The notes under the pieces: generated by a model
Databases searched by the model: none
What the model was told of the DNA's origin: nothing
What the model saw: only the letters and a program-made list of their open reading frames with translations
Translations under genes and position numbers: made by a program
NCBI RefSeq assembly: GCF_011745145.1
Contig: NZ_CP050191.1
Span: 2,036,984-2,100,983, forward strand
Direction of reading: 5' to 3'
Source of the DNA: Mycobacterium sp. DL440
Lineage (GTDB): Bacteria > Actinomycetota > Actinomycetes > Mycobacteriales > Mycobacteriaceae
DNA length: 64,000 nucleotides
Part shown: in pieces, positions 39,680 through 48,779 of the stretch
Layout: every line of letters begins with the position of its first letter
How positions within the stretch are numbered: the stretch's first letter is position 1

Positions 39680-40293
39680 CAAAGAAAGTCGTCGTTCTCG
39701 ACTACGGATCGGGCAATCTGCGGTCGGCTCAGCGTGCCCTGGAGCGCGTCGGCGCCGACGTCGAGGTCACCGCTGATCCCGGCGCCGCTGCGGCAGCCGA
39801 CGGGCTCGTGGTGCCCGGGGTCGGTGCGTTCGAGGCCTGCATGACCGGGCTCCGGGCGATCGGCGGCGAGAAGATCATCGCGGACCGGCTGCAGCATGGT
39901 CGCCCGGTGCTGGGCGTGTGCGTCGGTATGCAGATCCTGTTCGCCCGCGGCGTGGAGTTCGGTGTGGAGTCCACCGGCTGCGGGCAGTGGCCCGGCTCGG
40001 TGACCCGACTGGACGCGCCGGTGATTCCGCACATGGGCTGGAATGTCGTCGATGCGGCGGCCGGCAGCACCCTGTTCAAGGGACTCGACGCCGCCACCCG
40101 CTTCTATTTCGTGCATTCGTACGCCGCCCAGGAGTGGTCCGGAAACCCGGACGCACTGGTCACCTGGGCAACGCATCACGTGCCGTTCATCGCCGCTGTT
40201 GAAGACGGCGCGTTGTCGGCTACGCAATTTCATCCGGAGAAGAGTGGCGACGCCGGTGCGACGCTGCTCGCGAATTGGGTTGAGGGACTGTGA
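39676..40293 (+). CDS. hisH: Imidazole glycerol phosphate synthase, glutaminase subunit
   Basis: Class I glutamine amidotransferase that gives ammonia to HisF. The 205-residue protein has DYGSGNL, the nucleophile cysteine in [10 protein letters not shown] (about 79), and the histidine-glutamate pair in [14 protein letters not shown] overlaps the hisB stop (GTGA). The partner hisF is two genes downstream. Confidence 0.95.
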
Positions 40294-41024
40294 GTTTGAT
40301 TCTGTTGCCGGCTGTCGACGTGGTGGACGGCAAGGCGGTGCGTCTGGTGCAGGGCAAGGCAGGCAGTGAAACCGATTACGGCTCGGCGCTGGAAGCCGCG
40401 GAGGCGTGGCAGCGTGACGGCGCCGAGTGGATCCACCTGGTGGACCTGGACGCCGCCTTCGGGCGCGGCAGCAACCGCGAACTGCTGGCAGATCTGGTCG
40501 GCAAGCTCGACGTGAAAGTCGAACTGTCCGGAGGGATCCGCGATGACGATTCGCTGAAGGCCGCGATGGACACCGGCTGTGCGCGGGTGAATATCGGCAC
40601 GGCGGCGCTGGAAAGCCCCGAGTGGTGCCGCCGGGCCATCGCCGAATACGGCGATCGGGTGGCCGTCGGTCTGGACGTGCAGTTCGAGAACGACAGCTGG
40701 CGGCTCCGCGGCCGAGGCTGGGAAACCGACGGCGGCGATCTGTGGGAGGTCCTGGATCGTCTTGACCGCGAAGGGTGCTCGCGCTACGTCGTCACCGACG
40801 TCACCAAGGATGGCACCCTGACCGGTCCCAACCTGGAACTGCTGGCGGCGGTCGCCGACCGCACCGACGCCCCGGTGATTGCCTCGGGCGGGGTGTCCAG
40901 CCTCGATGATCTCCGGGCGATCGCCACCCTCACCGGACACGGTGTCGAGGGTGCGATCGTCGGAAAAGCGCTCTACGCAGAACGATTCACTCTGCCACAG
41001 GCACTGGCCGCGGTCAGCGGATAA
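40290..41024 (+). CDS. priA: Phosphoribosyl isomerase A (HisA, probably also TrpF activity)
   Basis: A 244-residue (beta/alpha)8 barrel with [21 protein letters not shown], the aspartate of HisA catalysis near residue 9, [24 protein letters not shown] and [15 protein letters not shown]. In mycobacteria and streptomycetes this protein, PriA, does both the HisA and the TrpF isomerisation; that fits here because the trp genes at 51109-56245 include no trpF. GTG overlaps the hisH stop (GTGA). Dual activity is inferred from lineage and context. Confidence 0.93.
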   Translation: MSLILLPAVDVVDGKAVRLVQGKAGSETDYGSALEAAEAWQRDGAEWIHLVDLDAAFGRGSNRELLADLVGKLDVKVELSGGIRDDDSLKAAMDTGCARVNIGTAALESPEWCRRAIAEYGDRVAVGLDVQFENDSWRLRGRGWETDGGDLWEVLDRLDREGCSRYVVTDVTKDGTLTGPNLELLAAVADRTDAPVIASGGVSSLDDLRAIATLTGHGVEGAIVGKALYAERFTLPQALAAVSG

Positions 41025-41029
41025 GCGAG

Positions 41030-41851
41030 GTGGGTGACCTGGATCCGTCGAAACTGTCCGCACTGGTAGCTGCGGCCGCCGAGATCCTCGACGCGGCGTC
41101 GGTGCCGTTCATCGCGGGGCACCGCGCGGAATCCGCGGTCGCCAAGCAGGGCAACGACTTCGCCACCGAGGTCGATCTCGCAATCGAGCGGCAGGTGGTG
41201 CGGGCGCTGACCGAGGCCACCGGGATCGGGGTTCATGGCGAGGAATTCGGTGGTGAGCCCATCGATTCGCCGCTGGTGTGGGTGCTCGACCCGATCGACG
41301 GCACCTTCAACTATGCGGCCGGCTCGCCGATGGCGGCGATCCTGCTCGGCCTGCTCGCCGATGGTGAGCCGGTGGCCGGCCTGACGTGGCTGCCGTTCAC
41401 CGGACAGCGGTATTCCGCGCTGTCCGGAGGACCGGTGCGCGACAACGGCACCGTGCTGCCACCGCTCGGTTCGCCGACGCTGACCGACTCGATCGTCGGC
41501 ATCCAAACCTTCAACATCGACTCCCGCGGCCGGTTCCCCGGCCGCTACCGGGTCGAGGTGCTGTCCAACCTCAGCCGGGTGTGCTCTCGGGTGCGGATGC
41601 ACGGCGCCACCGGAGTCGACCTGGCCTATGTCGCGGCTGGAATCCTGGGTGGGGCCATCAGTTTCGGCCACCACATCTGGGACCATGCCGCCGGCGTGGC
41701 GCTGGTTCGCGCGGCCGGGGGCATCGTGACGGACCTGGCCGGCGATCCGTGGACGGCCGAGTCGAAGTCGGCACTGGCCGCCGCGCCCGGTGTGCACGAA
41801 CGCATGCTGGAACTCGTGAAATCCGCTGGCAATCCGGAGGACTACCTGTGA
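41030..41851 (+). CDS. impA: Inositol-monophosphatase-family phosphatase in the his operon
   Basis: A 273-residue, magnesium-dependent phosphatase with the IMPase motifs DPIDGTFNY (about 88) and [15 protein letters not shown] (about 215). It lies between hisA and hisF, as impA does in the tuberculosis genome. The family includes both inositol-1-phosphatases and histidinol-phosphate phosphatases (HisN type). Since hisB lacks a phosphatase domain, a role in histidine synthesis is possible, but orthologues here are usually assigned to inositol phosphate. GTG start is 5 bases after hisA. Confidence 0.85.
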   Translation: MGDLDPSKLSALVAAAAEILDAASVPFIAGHRAESAVAKQGNDFATEVDLAIERQVVRALTEATGIGVHGEEFGGEPIDSPLVWVLDPIDGTFNYAAGSPMAAILLGLLADGEPVAGLTWLPFTGQRYSALSGGPVRDNGTVLPPLGSPTLTDSIVGIQTFNIDSRGRFPGRYRVEVLSNLSRVCSRVRMHGATGVDLAYVAAGILGGAISFGHHIWDHAAGVALVRAAGGIVTDLAGDPWTAESKSALAAAPGVHERMLELVKSAGNPEDYL

Positions 41852-42633
41852 GCACCATCAGTGATGTCGCAACGAGGATCATCCCGTGCCTCGACGTCGA
41901 CGCCGGCCGGGTGGTCAAGGGCGTCAACTTCGAGAACCTGCGTGATGCAGGCGATCCCGTCGAGCTCGCAGCGGCTTACGACGCCGAAGGCGCCGACGAG
42001 CTGACCTTCCTGGACGTGACCGCGTCCTCGTCGGGTCGGTCCACCATGCTCGAAGTGGTCAAGCGGACCGCCGAGCAGGTGTTCATTCCGCTGACCGTCG
42101 GTGGCGGTGTGCGCTCGGTCGATGACGTCGACGTGTTGCTGCGCGCCGGCGCCGACAAGGTTTCGGTCAACACCGCCGCCATTGCCCGGCCCGAACTGCT
42201 GGCCGAGATGGCCCGCCAATTCGGCTCCCAGTGCATCGTGCTCAGTGTCGACGCGCGCACCGTGCCGGCCGGCGATCAGCCGACCGCCTCGGGGTGGGAG
42301 GTGACCACCCACGGTGGGCGCCGCGGCACCGGAATCGACGCTGTCGAGTGGGCCGCCCGGGGTGCTGAACTCGGGGTCGGCGAGATCCTGCTGAACTCGA
42401 TGGACCGCGACGGCACCAAGGCCGGGTTCGACCTGCCGATGCTGCGTGCGGTCCGCGCGGCGGTCGGCGTGCCGGTGATCGCCAGCGGCGGTGCCGGTGC
42501 CGTGGCCGATTTCGCGCCCGCCGTGCAGGCCGGCGCCGATGCGGTGCTGGCGGCCAGCGTGTTCCATTTCCGGGAACTGACCATCGGCCAGGTGAAGGCG
42601 GCGATGGCGGCGGAAGGGATCATCGTCCGATGA
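41848..42633 (+). CDS. hisF: Imidazole glycerol phosphate synthase, cyclase subunit
   Basis: The barrel subunit that closes the imidazole ring, using ammonia from HisH and releasing AICAR. The 261-residue protein has [19 protein letters not shown] with the catalytic aspartate near 15, [30 protein letters not shown] and [17 protein letters not shown] overlaps the impA stop (GTGA). The longer open frame upstream is in the impA shadow and is rejected. Confidence 0.96.
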   Translation: MSTISDVATRIIPCLDVDAGRVVKGVNFENLRDAGDPVELAAAYDAEGADELTFLDVTASSSGRSTMLEVVKRTAEQVFIPLTVGGGVRSVDDVDVLLRAGADKVSVNTAAIARPELLAEMARQFGSQCIVLSVDARTVPAGDQPTASGWEVTTHGGRRGTGIDAVEWAARGAELGVGEILLNSMDRDGTKAGFDLPMLRAVRAAVGVPVIASGGAGAVADFAPAVQAGADAVLAASVFHFRELTIGQVKAAMAAEGIIVR

Positions 42634-42974
42634 GTCTCGACCCGGCGATCGCGGCGCGGTTGAAACGCAACGCCGACGGACTGTTCAGCGCCGTGGCGCA
42701 GGAGCGGGGGACCGGCCAGGTGCTGATGGTCGCCTGGATGGACGACGACGCGCTGGCCCGCACCCTGGAAACTCGTGAGGCTACGTATTTTTCGCGGTCC
42801 CGCGGCGAGCAGTGGGTCAAAGGTCTGACGTCGGGGCACACCCAGTACGTGCACTCGGTCCGGCTGGACTGCGACGGCGACACGGTGTTGCTGGAGGTCG
42901 ATCAGACCGGAGCTGCCTGCCACACCGGTGCCCACACCTGCTTCGACGCGGATGTGCTGCTGGCCGGCGATTGA
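42630..42974 (+). CDS. hisI: Phosphoribosyl-AMP cyclohydrolase
   Basis: Opens the adenine ring of PR-AMP, a zinc and magnesium enzyme. The 114-residue monofunctional protein has [50 protein letters not shown] and the terminal ACHTGAHTC with zinc-binding cysteines. No HisE domain is attached. ATG overlaps the hisF stop (ATGA). Last gene of the his operon. Confidence 0.95.
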   Translation: MSLDPAIAARLKRNADGLFSAVAQERGTGQVLMVAWMDDDALARTLETREATYFSRSRGEQWVKGLTSGHTQYVHSVRLDCDGDTVLLEVDQTGAACHTGAHTCFDADVLLAGD

Positions 42975-43057
42975 TCGGCGAACTGCTCAACCAACCGGCC
43001 ACCTGTTCGCAATCGAACTGATCACTCACCGAACCCGTTGGCATGGAGAAGTTCCGG

Positions 43058-43840
43058 TCATCTGGCCAGGTCCAGCCATTCGCCGACGGATAGCAGGTGT
43101 GCGCACCGGCCGGCATGCGTACGCCATTCACTCTCGGGGTCGGCGACTTCGGCGTAGCCCGCAATCTTGACCGGCTGCTCCGGCTCATAGTGGATCGGTA
43201 CCGCGTACCGGGCGTCGAGGATCTCCGCGGCCGCTGCGGCCTGCCGCGGGTCCAGTGCGGCGGGCAGCGGGCTCGGCGGCTGCAGGTGCGGCGCGTTGAC
43301 CACGGCGCCATTGGTGGGTAGGAACACTGCGTCGAATGGGCCGAACCGACGCGCGATGAGCCACCAGTAGCCGTGGAACATCGTGTCCCCGCCATGGAAC
43401 ACCCGCTGCCCGTCGGCCTCCACCACCCAGTTCAACTGGGGATCGCCCAGCCCGTCGACGGCGGGGACCGCGGAGATGCGGAACGGTCCGATGTCCCGAG
43501 TGGACCAGGCATCCACGATCTCGACAGCCAGCCCGTGCCGGGCCAATTCGCTCTCGGCAAGCAGTGTCGTCATGTTGTCCGCGTCGTCGCCGTAGCCGGG
43601 CGCTGGTCGCAGCACCGGTGCCCCCGGAGTCAGCACTCCCGCGAGGGCGAGCGCATCGGTGTGATCCCGGTGTAGGTGGGTGACCAGCGCGCCTGAGACC
43701 TCCCCGCTCGGCGCTGCCAGCCATTCGCCGGGCTTCCACCCTGTGAACAGGGGGGAGAGGTCCCATACGTAGTCGATCACCAGCCGCTCGCCGTCCGCTT
43801 CGATCTCCAGTCCCGCCCAGCCCAGTCGTCGTACCCGCAT
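43058..43840 (-). CDS. MBL-fold metal-dependent hydrolase, UlaG-like
   Basis: A 260-residue metallo-beta-lactamase-fold protein with the metal motif THLHRDHTD (about 54-62), VFHGGDTMFHGYWW and a histidine in VPIHYEP. It resembles UlaG/N-acyl-phosphatidylethanolamine phospholipase D-like hydrolases; substrate unknown. GAAGGAG lies 5 bases before the ATG. It is divergent from a TetR gene with two matching dyads between, so it is the probable target of that regulator. Convergent with hisI, 83 bases apart. Confidence 0.82.
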   Translation of the reverse strand: MRVRRLGWAGLEIEADGERLVIDYVWDLSPLFTGWKPGEWLAAPSGEVSGALVTHLHRDHTDALALAGVLTPGAPVLRPAPGYGDDADNMTTLLAESELARHGLAVEIVDAWSTRDIGPFRISAVPAVDGLGDPQLNWVVEADGQRVFHGGDTMFHGYWWLIARRFGPFDAVFLPTNGAVVNAPHLQPPSPLPAALDPRQAAAAAEILDARYAVPIHYEPEQPVKIAGYAEVADPESEWRTHAGRCAHLLSVGEWLDLAR

Positions 43841-43875
43841 CTCGGCTCCTTCGTCTCAGTGGATGCCCACGAAAT

Positions 43876-43897
43876 TTAGCGTACGGACGTTCGCTAA
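43876..43897. promoter_or_regulatory. TetR operator copy 1 (MBL/TetR gap)
   Basis: Dyad TTAGCG ... CGCTAA with the core pattern TAGCGnACGnnCGTnCGCTA. The nearer copy to the MBL gene. A second copy of the same pattern lies 26 bases on (centre to centre). Confidence 0.7.
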
Positions 43898-43901
43898 GTA
43901 A

Positions 43902-43923
43902 ATAGCGGACGCACGTACGCTAT
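43902..43923. promoter_or_regulatory. TetR operator copy 2 (MBL/TetR gap)
   Basis: Dyad ATAGCG ... CGCTAT with the same core pattern as copy 1. It runs into the TATTCT hexamer (43921-43926) of the TetR gene, so binding would repress that gene. Confidence 0.7.
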
Positions 43924-43926
43924 TCT
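43921..43926 (+). promoter_or_regulatory. -10 hexamer of the TetR gene, leaderless
   Basis: TATTCT ends 6 bases before the ATG at 43933, with no ribosome binding site, so the transcript is probably leaderless. Confidence 0.55.
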
Positions 43927-43932
43927 CGTCGC

Positions 43933-44535
43933 ATGTCACCGCGACGCTCGGCGGCCGAGGCGCAGGCCACCAGAGGCCGGATCCTTGACCGTGCCGCCGA
44001 AATCGCCTCCGTGGAGGGACTGGACGGCATCACCATCGGCCGGCTTGCCGAGGAGCTGGAGATGAGCAAGTCCGGAGTGCACAAGCACTTCGGCAGCAAG
44101 GAGATGCTGCAGATCTCCACGCTGGACAAGGCGTTCGTGGACTTTTGGCACCGGGTGGTCGAGCCCGCGCTGGCCGAGCCGACGGGTCTGCGCCGGCTGC
44201 GCGCGGTGTGTGCCAACTCCGTGGGCTATCTGGAAGCGCCGCTGCTCCCCGGCGGCTGCCTCATGACTGCGGCGCTCACTGAGTACGACGGTCGCCCAGG
44301 CCGGGTCCGCGACGCGGTGACCGAAGTGTGGTTGCGTTGGCAGACACAATTGCGCGCCGACCTGACGTCAGCGGTGGAAAAGGGCGAACTGCCAGTCGGA
44401 TTCGACATCGACCAGGCGCTGTTCGAGATCGTCGCCGCCGGTCTGGCGCTGAACGCGGCCATGCAGCTTCAACACGACCGTTCGGCCGCGGGCCGGGCCC
44501 ACCGCGCGATCGAACGGGCACTGGAACAGTCCTGA
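43933..44535 (+). CDS. TetR/AcrR-family transcriptional regulator
   Basis: A 200-residue regulator: helix-turn-helix at about 13-55 (TRGRILDRAAEIASVEGLDGITIGRLAEELEMSKSGVHKHFGSKEML) and a TetR_C-type ligand domain with the LLPGGCLMTAAL and GLALNAAMQLQHD segments seen in YdeS-like members. It is expected to repress itself and the divergent MBL hydrolase gene through two identical-pattern dyads in the 92-base gap. Ligand unknown. The restriction-modification genes start 75 bases downstream in the same direction and could be read through. Confidence 0.86.
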   Translation: MSPRRSAAEAQATRGRILDRAAEIASVEGLDGITIGRLAEELEMSKSGVHKHFGSKEMLQISTLDKAFVDFWHRVVEPALAEPTGLRRLRAVCANSVGYLEAPLLPGGCLMTAALTEYDGRPGRVRDAVTEVWLRWQTQLRADLTSAVEKGELPVGFDIDQALFEIVAAGLALNAAMQLQHDRSAAGRAHRAIERALEQS

Positions 44536-44609
44536 CGAGACGCCAAACCGGTTCCGATATTCCCGTTGCGGTGTCCGAACTTGTCGGTGTCATCGGCAAC
44601 AATGACGGG

Positions 44610-46232
44610 GTGACCGACACCGCCGCGACCCGCAAAGCGCGCGGTGCGTTCTTCACCCCGGCCCAGATCACCGATTACCTCGCCCAATGGGCCGTGCGGT
44701 CCGCCGATGAGCGGATCCTGGAGCCCTCGGCCGGGGACGCGGCCTTCTTGGTGGCCGCCACCCGCCGGCTCCAGCAGTTGGGTGTCGAGCATCCCGAGCT
44801 CGACGGCATCGAGATTCACCGGAGCAGCGCCAGCACCGCGCGCCGCCGCGTCACCGAGGCCGGGGGACGAGCGCACATACGGACGGCGGATTTCTTCGAC
44901 ATCGAGCCGCGGGCCGAATACACCGCGGTGATCGGCAATCCGCCCTACATCCGCTACCAGGACTTCCGGGGTGCCACCCGGGCACAGTCTCGCCGGGCCG
45001 CGCTCAAGGCCGGGGTGACGTTGTCAGGCCTGGCCTCGAGTTGGGCGGCGTTCACCGTGCACGCCGCGCTGTTCCTGCGGCCGGGTGGGCGCCTGGCGCT
45101 GGTGCTGCCCGCCGAGCTGCTCAGCGTCAACTATGCGGCGGCGGTGCGGAAGTTTCTCTTCGACCGGTTCGCCAGCGTCGAGTTGGTGATGTTCGACGAG
45201 CAGGTGTTTCCCGAGGCCGAGGCCGACGTGGTGCTGTTACTCGCCGACGGTTACGGCGGCGGACCGTGTGACCATGCCGTCATCCATCGGGCCCGCAATG
45301 CGGGCTCACTGACATCTGAACTCGCACAACGGCGTTGGTCACCGCGCGATCCCGCCGACAAATGGGTCAGCGGCCTGATCGGCAACGCGCCGGTCGATGC
45401 GCTCCATGGTCTGCACACTGACGGGCACTTCACGATGCTTGAGGCGTGGGGCGATACCACGCTGGGCATGGTGACCGGCAACAACAGCTACTTCGCGTTG
45501 TCCCGGGATCGAGTGCGTGAACTCGGGTTGGGGCACACCGATCTGCTGCCGTTGTCGCCGCCCGGCAGCGCGCATCTCCGCGGACTGACACTGACCGCCG
45601 AGCAGTTGGCGAGGCTGGGGGAGGACGGGCGTTCGATCCACCTGTTCCGTCCGACCGGGACGCCGTCGGCGGCCGCACAGCGCTACATCGACGCCGGCCA
45701 CGCGGCCGGGGTGCATCTGGCCTACAAGTGCCGGGTACGCCGGCCGTGGTATCTGGTGCCACTGGTGAATCCGGCTGACCTGCTGCTGACCTGTATGAAT
45801 GCCGACACTCCGCGGTTGGTCGCCAACCGGGCCAAGGCCCATCACCTCAACTCGGTGCACGGCGTGTACTTGCGCGACGGGGTGCGGACGCTGGGTCGCG
45901 ATCTGCTGGGGTTTGCCGCACTGAACTCGGTGACGGTGCTGCACGCCGAGATCGTCGGGCGCTCCTACGGCGGCGGCATCCTCAAGATCGAACCTCGCGA
46001 GGCCGACCGGTGGCTGGTCCCGTCACCCGATCTGGTGACGGCTCGCGCCGATGAGCTGCGGGCGGTCCGCAGGCGGGTCGGATCGCTGCTGGAGCGGGGT
46101 GGGCTGCTCGAGGCGACTCGCATCGTCGACGACGCACTGGGGCTGGAGACCAGGATCGTCCTGGAACCCGTTCGGACCGCGCGCGATTCATTGGCGACAC
46201 GCCGGACGGTAAGGTCTCGGCGTGCCCGCTGA
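44610..46232 (+). CDS. Type II DNA adenine-N6 methyltransferase, XamI-like
   Basis: A 540-residue methyltransferase. ARGAFFTPAQITDYLAQWAV and ILEPSAGDAAFL form the S-adenosylmethionine site, and NPPYIRYQ (N at about 110) is the amino-methyltransferase motif IV; the order (motif I before IV) is that of the gamma class. A target-recognition region follows in the C-terminal half. It methylates adenine in its recognition site and so protects the host from the endonuclease encoded downstream. Start uncertain: GTG 44610 or GTG 44571; neither has a good ribosome binding site. It overlaps the next gene by 11 bases. Confidence 0.82.
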   Translation: MTDTAATRKARGAFFTPAQITDYLAQWAVRSADERILEPSAGDAAFLVAATRRLQQLGVEHPELDGIEIHRSSASTARRRVTEAGGRAHIRTADFFDIEPRAEYTAVIGNPPYIRYQDFRGATRAQSRRAALKAGVTLSGLASSWAAFTVHAALFLRPGGRLALVLPAELLSVNYAAAVRKFLFDRFASVELVMFDEQVFPEAEADVVLLLADGYGGGPCDHAVIHRARNAGSLTSELAQRRWSPRDPADKWVSGLIGNAPVDALHGLHTDGHFTMLEAWGDTTLGMVTGNNSYFALSRDRVRELGLGHTDLLPLSPPGSAHLRGLTLTAEQLARLGEDGRSIHLFRPTGTPSAAAQRYIDAGHAAGVHLAYKCRVRRPWYLVPLVNPADLLLTCMNADTPRLVANRAKAHHLNSVHGVYLRDGVRTLGRDLLGFAALNSVTVLHAEIVGRSYGGGILKIEPREADRWLVPSPDLVTARADELRAVRRRVGSLLERGGLLEATRIVDDALGLETRIVLEPVRTARDSLATRRTVRSRRAR

Positions 46233-47229
46233 ACCGTCGACCAAGGCCACCGCGTGGGCCATCTTCGACCGCATTGTGGCCGACGCGGCGCCGGGCGGCG
46301 TGCACACCAACCCCTGGGTGCGCACTGCGGGCGAGTTGACCTTCGTCCCCGATTTCCGGGTGCTGCGCAAGCTGCTCGGTGTTCCTTTGTTCCTGGACGC
46401 GCCGTCCACCACCGGGGTTCCGGCGCTGGCGTTGGATGTATGGCTGGCCTACGAGTTACGGCGTGCCGGATTCGATCCGGATGCGGTGTGGCCCCGGGCG
46501 ACGGATCCGCGGATCATGCCCAGCGCGATCGCCAGTCTGCTTGAGGCGCTGCCGCAGAAGGAACGGCACCTCATCGAGCAACGGCTGAAGCGATCGATGA
46601 AAGGCGTTGCCGCGTCGAGCGCCAGTGTGCTGGGCAAGCACTACATGAAGCAGGTCGATGTGGTGATGTCGGACTGGGACACCGGCCCGGAATTGCTGAT
46701 CAGCACCAAACGGATGGATTCAAGCTTCGGTAAGAACGCCGCCAACCGCGTCGAGGAAAGTTACGGCGACGCCAAGAATCTGCGGCTGCGCCACCCCCTT
46801 TCGGCGCTCGGATTCGTCTATGGGCTGCGGTCGACGATCTTGAGCACCGAACCGGACAAGGCCGAGTGGCTCATCGATCTACTGGGCAAGCTCGGCACCG
46901 AGGACGACGCGTATCACGCGGTGGCACTGGTGATGATCGATTACGACGTCGAAGTCACCGAAACTGTTGGCGAGGAAGTCGACAGCATCGAAAAGGCCGA
47001 ACCGGACACCCTGTTCGAGATCGTGGATGTGGCCACCGCCGCTGTCGAGGAGGCCATGGCAGCCCTGCCCGACATCGCCATCCGGCACGACGTCGTGCCA
47101 CCTGAGCTGCAGCCGTCGCGGTTCCTGGCGACCATGGTCTCGCGCGTCATCGACACCACCCCGGTGACCCGGCACCGTGAGGCGCGTCGGCGTCGCAATA
47201 CCCCGGCCGAGCCTGAGCCCGAAGCTTAG
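46222..47229 (+). CDS. Candidate type II restriction endonuclease, XamI-like
   Basis: A 335-residue protein joined to the methyltransferase by an 11-base overlap. The middle has KHYMKQVDVVMSDWDTGPELLISTKRM, readable as a PD-(D/E)xK-type site (aspartate in VDVVM, then ISTK with the lysine). I recognise it as resembling the XamI restriction endonuclease family of mycobacterial genomes; XamI cuts GTCGAC, but the specificity here is inference. Two helical segments at both ends surround the nuclease core. No separate controller gene is seen. GTG start. Confidence 0.65.
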   Translation: MPAEPSTKATAWAIFDRIVADAAPGGVHTNPWVRTAGELTFVPDFRVLRKLLGVPLFLDAPSTTGVPALALDVWLAYELRRAGFDPDAVWPRATDPRIMPSAIASLLEALPQKERHLIEQRLKRSMKGVAASSASVLGKHYMKQVDVVMSDWDTGPELLISTKRMDSSFGKNAANRVEESYGDAKNLRLRHPLSALGFVYGLRSTILSTEPDKAEWLIDLLGKLGTEDDAYHAVALVMIDYDVEVTETVGEEVDSIEKAEPDTLFEIVDVATAAVEEAMAALPDIAIRHDVVPPELQPSRFLATMVSRVIDTTPVTRHREARRRRNTPAEPEPEA

Positions 47230-48023
47230 AGCACCCGCGAGCTGGCCTTGGCCCGCGCATTCCATCTGCCGTCCTGGTACCCGACCACCACCGGGTGCGC
47301 GAAAGCCTCGCTGACGTGTTCGGTGTTGACGACATCGCGGGCCGGCCCGCTGGCCACCGTGCGTCCCTGCGAGATCAGTAGGGCGTGCGTAGTGCTGGTG
47401 GGCAGCTCCTCGAGGTGGTGGGTGACCAGGATCGAGGCCATGTCGGGATGCGAGTCATCCAGTGTGTCAAGGGTTTCCAGCAGCTGCTCACGGGCCGCCA
47501 CATCCAGGCCGGTGGTGGGTTCGTCCAGCAGGAGCAGTTGCGGATCGGCGATCAGTGCCCGCGCGATCAAGGTGCGCCCGCGCTCGCCCTGTGACAGGGT
47601 CGGCCAGATCGCGTCGGCACGGGCCGACAGCCCGACGGTGTCGATCAGTTCCTCGGCCCGGCGGGCCTGCTCGGCGGTGGGCGCCCAGTGCGCTGCGATG
47701 TCGATGGTGGCGGTGATGCCGGTGAGCACCACCTCACGCACGGTGAGCGGGTACTGCAGCCGATGCCGGGGATTCACGTGACCGATGGAGCGGCGCAGCA
47801 CAGCCAGGTCGGTGCGGCCCATCTGACCGCCGAGCACGTGCACGGTGCCTGAGGTCGGAAACGTCACGGCGGCACAGAAACCCAGCAGCGTGCTCTTCCC
47901 GGCGCCGTTGGGGCCCAGCAGCGCCCAATGTTCACCGGACTGCACGGTCAGGGAGATGCCGTCGATGATCTGCTTGCCGTCACGGCGGAAGGTCACATCT
48001 GTGATGTCAAGGACCGGGGTCAT
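47226..48023 (-). CDS. Stand-alone ABC transporter ATP-binding protein
   Basis: A 265-residue ATPase with Walker A GPNGAGKST (about 36-44), signature LSQGERGR, Walker B LLLLDEPT and the switch histidine in THHLEE. No permease or binding-protein gene lies beside it. Its ATG overlaps the stop of the FadR-type regulator (ATGA), so the regulator and ATPase share a transcript. It resembles single ABC ATPases of the YlmA type; what it works with is unknown. It overlaps the convergent endonuclease gene by 4 bases. Confidence 0.8.
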   Translation of the reverse strand: MTPVLDITDVTFRRDGKQIIDGISLTVQSGEHWALLGPNGAGKSTLLGFCAAVTFPTSGTVHVLGGQMGRTDLAVLRRSIGHVNPRHRLQYPLTVREVVLTGITATIDIAAHWAPTAEQARRAEELIDTVGLSARADAIWPTLSQGERGRTLIARALIADPQLLLLDEPTTGLDVAAREQLLETLDTLDDSHPDMASILVTHHLEELPTSTTHALLISQGRTVASGPARDVVNTEHVSEAFAHPVVVGYQDGRWNARAKASSRVL

Positions 48024-48691
48024 GCGAAAGACTCCTTCAATGAGCTCAAATGGGTTCTGCTGGCCGCGGCGGCGGCCTCGGGGTCGCGGGCGATGATCGC
48101 GTCGGCCAGCTGCTGGTGCAGGTCGTGGTCGCAGGGTTCGGACGTGATCGGCCGGATCTTGAGCATGTCGATCATCGCCAGGCGCAGGCGAGGGAGGAAC
48201 GCGTCGAACAACTGGATCAGCACCTCGTTGTGGGCCGCGGCGATCACCGTGCGGTGGAACGCCATATCCGCGTCGACGTGATCGGGTACCGACTGTCCCA
48301 CCACACCGCGGGCGGTCAGAGTGCGACGAACCGCACGCAGATCGGCGGGCGTGCGTCGGGTGGCGGCCAGCGCGGCGGCTTCTGCCTCGATGGCGATGCG
48401 GGCTTCGATCACCGACACGATGGTCGCGCGGCGCAGCACGGTGTCCCAGTCTTCGGCGGCGTCGAGTGCCGTCACGAACACCCCAGCGCCCTGGCGACTC
48501 TCCAGTACGCCCTTGCCGGACAGTTCGCGGATCGCTTCGCGCAGGGTGGAGCGGCCCACGCCGAGCTGTGCGGCCAGGGTTGTCTCGCCGGGAAGTCGAT
48601 GGCCCAGCGGCCATTCACCCTGGCGGATGCGCGTCAGGAGAAGCTGGGCGGTCTGGGTCGCCAGTGGGTGACGCTGAACTTGGGACGTCAT
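48020..48691 (-). CDS. GntR-family (FadR-type) transcriptional regulator
   Basis: A 223-residue regulator from the ATG at 48691. Winged helix at about 10-75 (TQTAQLLLTRIRQGEWPLGHRLPGETTLAAQLGVGRSTLREAIRELSGKGVLESRQGAGVFV), then an FCD ligand domain with metal-binding histidines in DMAFHRTVIAAAHN and HDLHQQL. Family members sense small organic acids. It is divergent from the leuA leader, only 46 bases away, so it may control that promoter as well as itself and the ABC ATPase. A longer frame to 48739 is possible but its first residues lie in the promoter. Confidence 0.85.
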   Translation of the reverse strand: MTSQVQRHPLATQTAQLLLTRIRQGEWPLGHRLPGETTLAAQLGVGRSTLREAIRELSGKGVLESRQGAGVFVTALDAAEDWDTVLRRATIVSVIEARIAIEAEAAALAATRRTPADLRAVRRTLTARGVVGQSVPDHVDADMAFHRTVIAAAHNEVLIQLFDAFLPRLRLAMIDMLKIRPITSEPCDHDLHQQLADAIIARDPEAAAAASRTHLSSLKESFA

Positions 48692-48722
48692 CGCAACCTG
48701 TCTACTTGTCTGAGGAGTTGTG

Positions 48723-48728
48723 TATAGT
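48723..48728 (+). promoter_or_regulatory. -10 hexamer of the leuA leader transcript
   Basis: TATAGT lies 9 bases before the leader peptide ATG. The transcript would start within a few bases of that ATG. Confidence 0.55.
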
Positions 48729-48737
48729 CTACGCATC

Positions 48738-48779
48738 ATGACGCGCGTCCAGCTCCTTAGCCGCCGCGGCGGGGCCTGA
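48738..48779 (+). CDS. leuA leader peptide (attenuation)
   Basis: A 13-codon reading frame, [13 protein letters not shown], ending in TGA, too short for ordinary gene calls. Codons 6 and 7 are adjacent leucines (CTC CTT). It starts 9 bases after a TATAGT hexamer and ends 67 bases before leuA, with competing stems following; this is the layout of ribosome-mediated attenuation, which has been predicted for leu and other amino-acid genes in actinobacteria. Stalling at the leucine codons when charged leucyl-tRNA is scarce would favour leuA expression. Confidence 0.65.
   Translation: MTRVQLLSRRGGA

Noticed and set aside
44610..47229. Restriction-modification pair considered as a BREX, DISARM or type I system
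   Set aside because: Only two genes, with no helicase, specificity subunit or phosphatase; a simple type II system fits.
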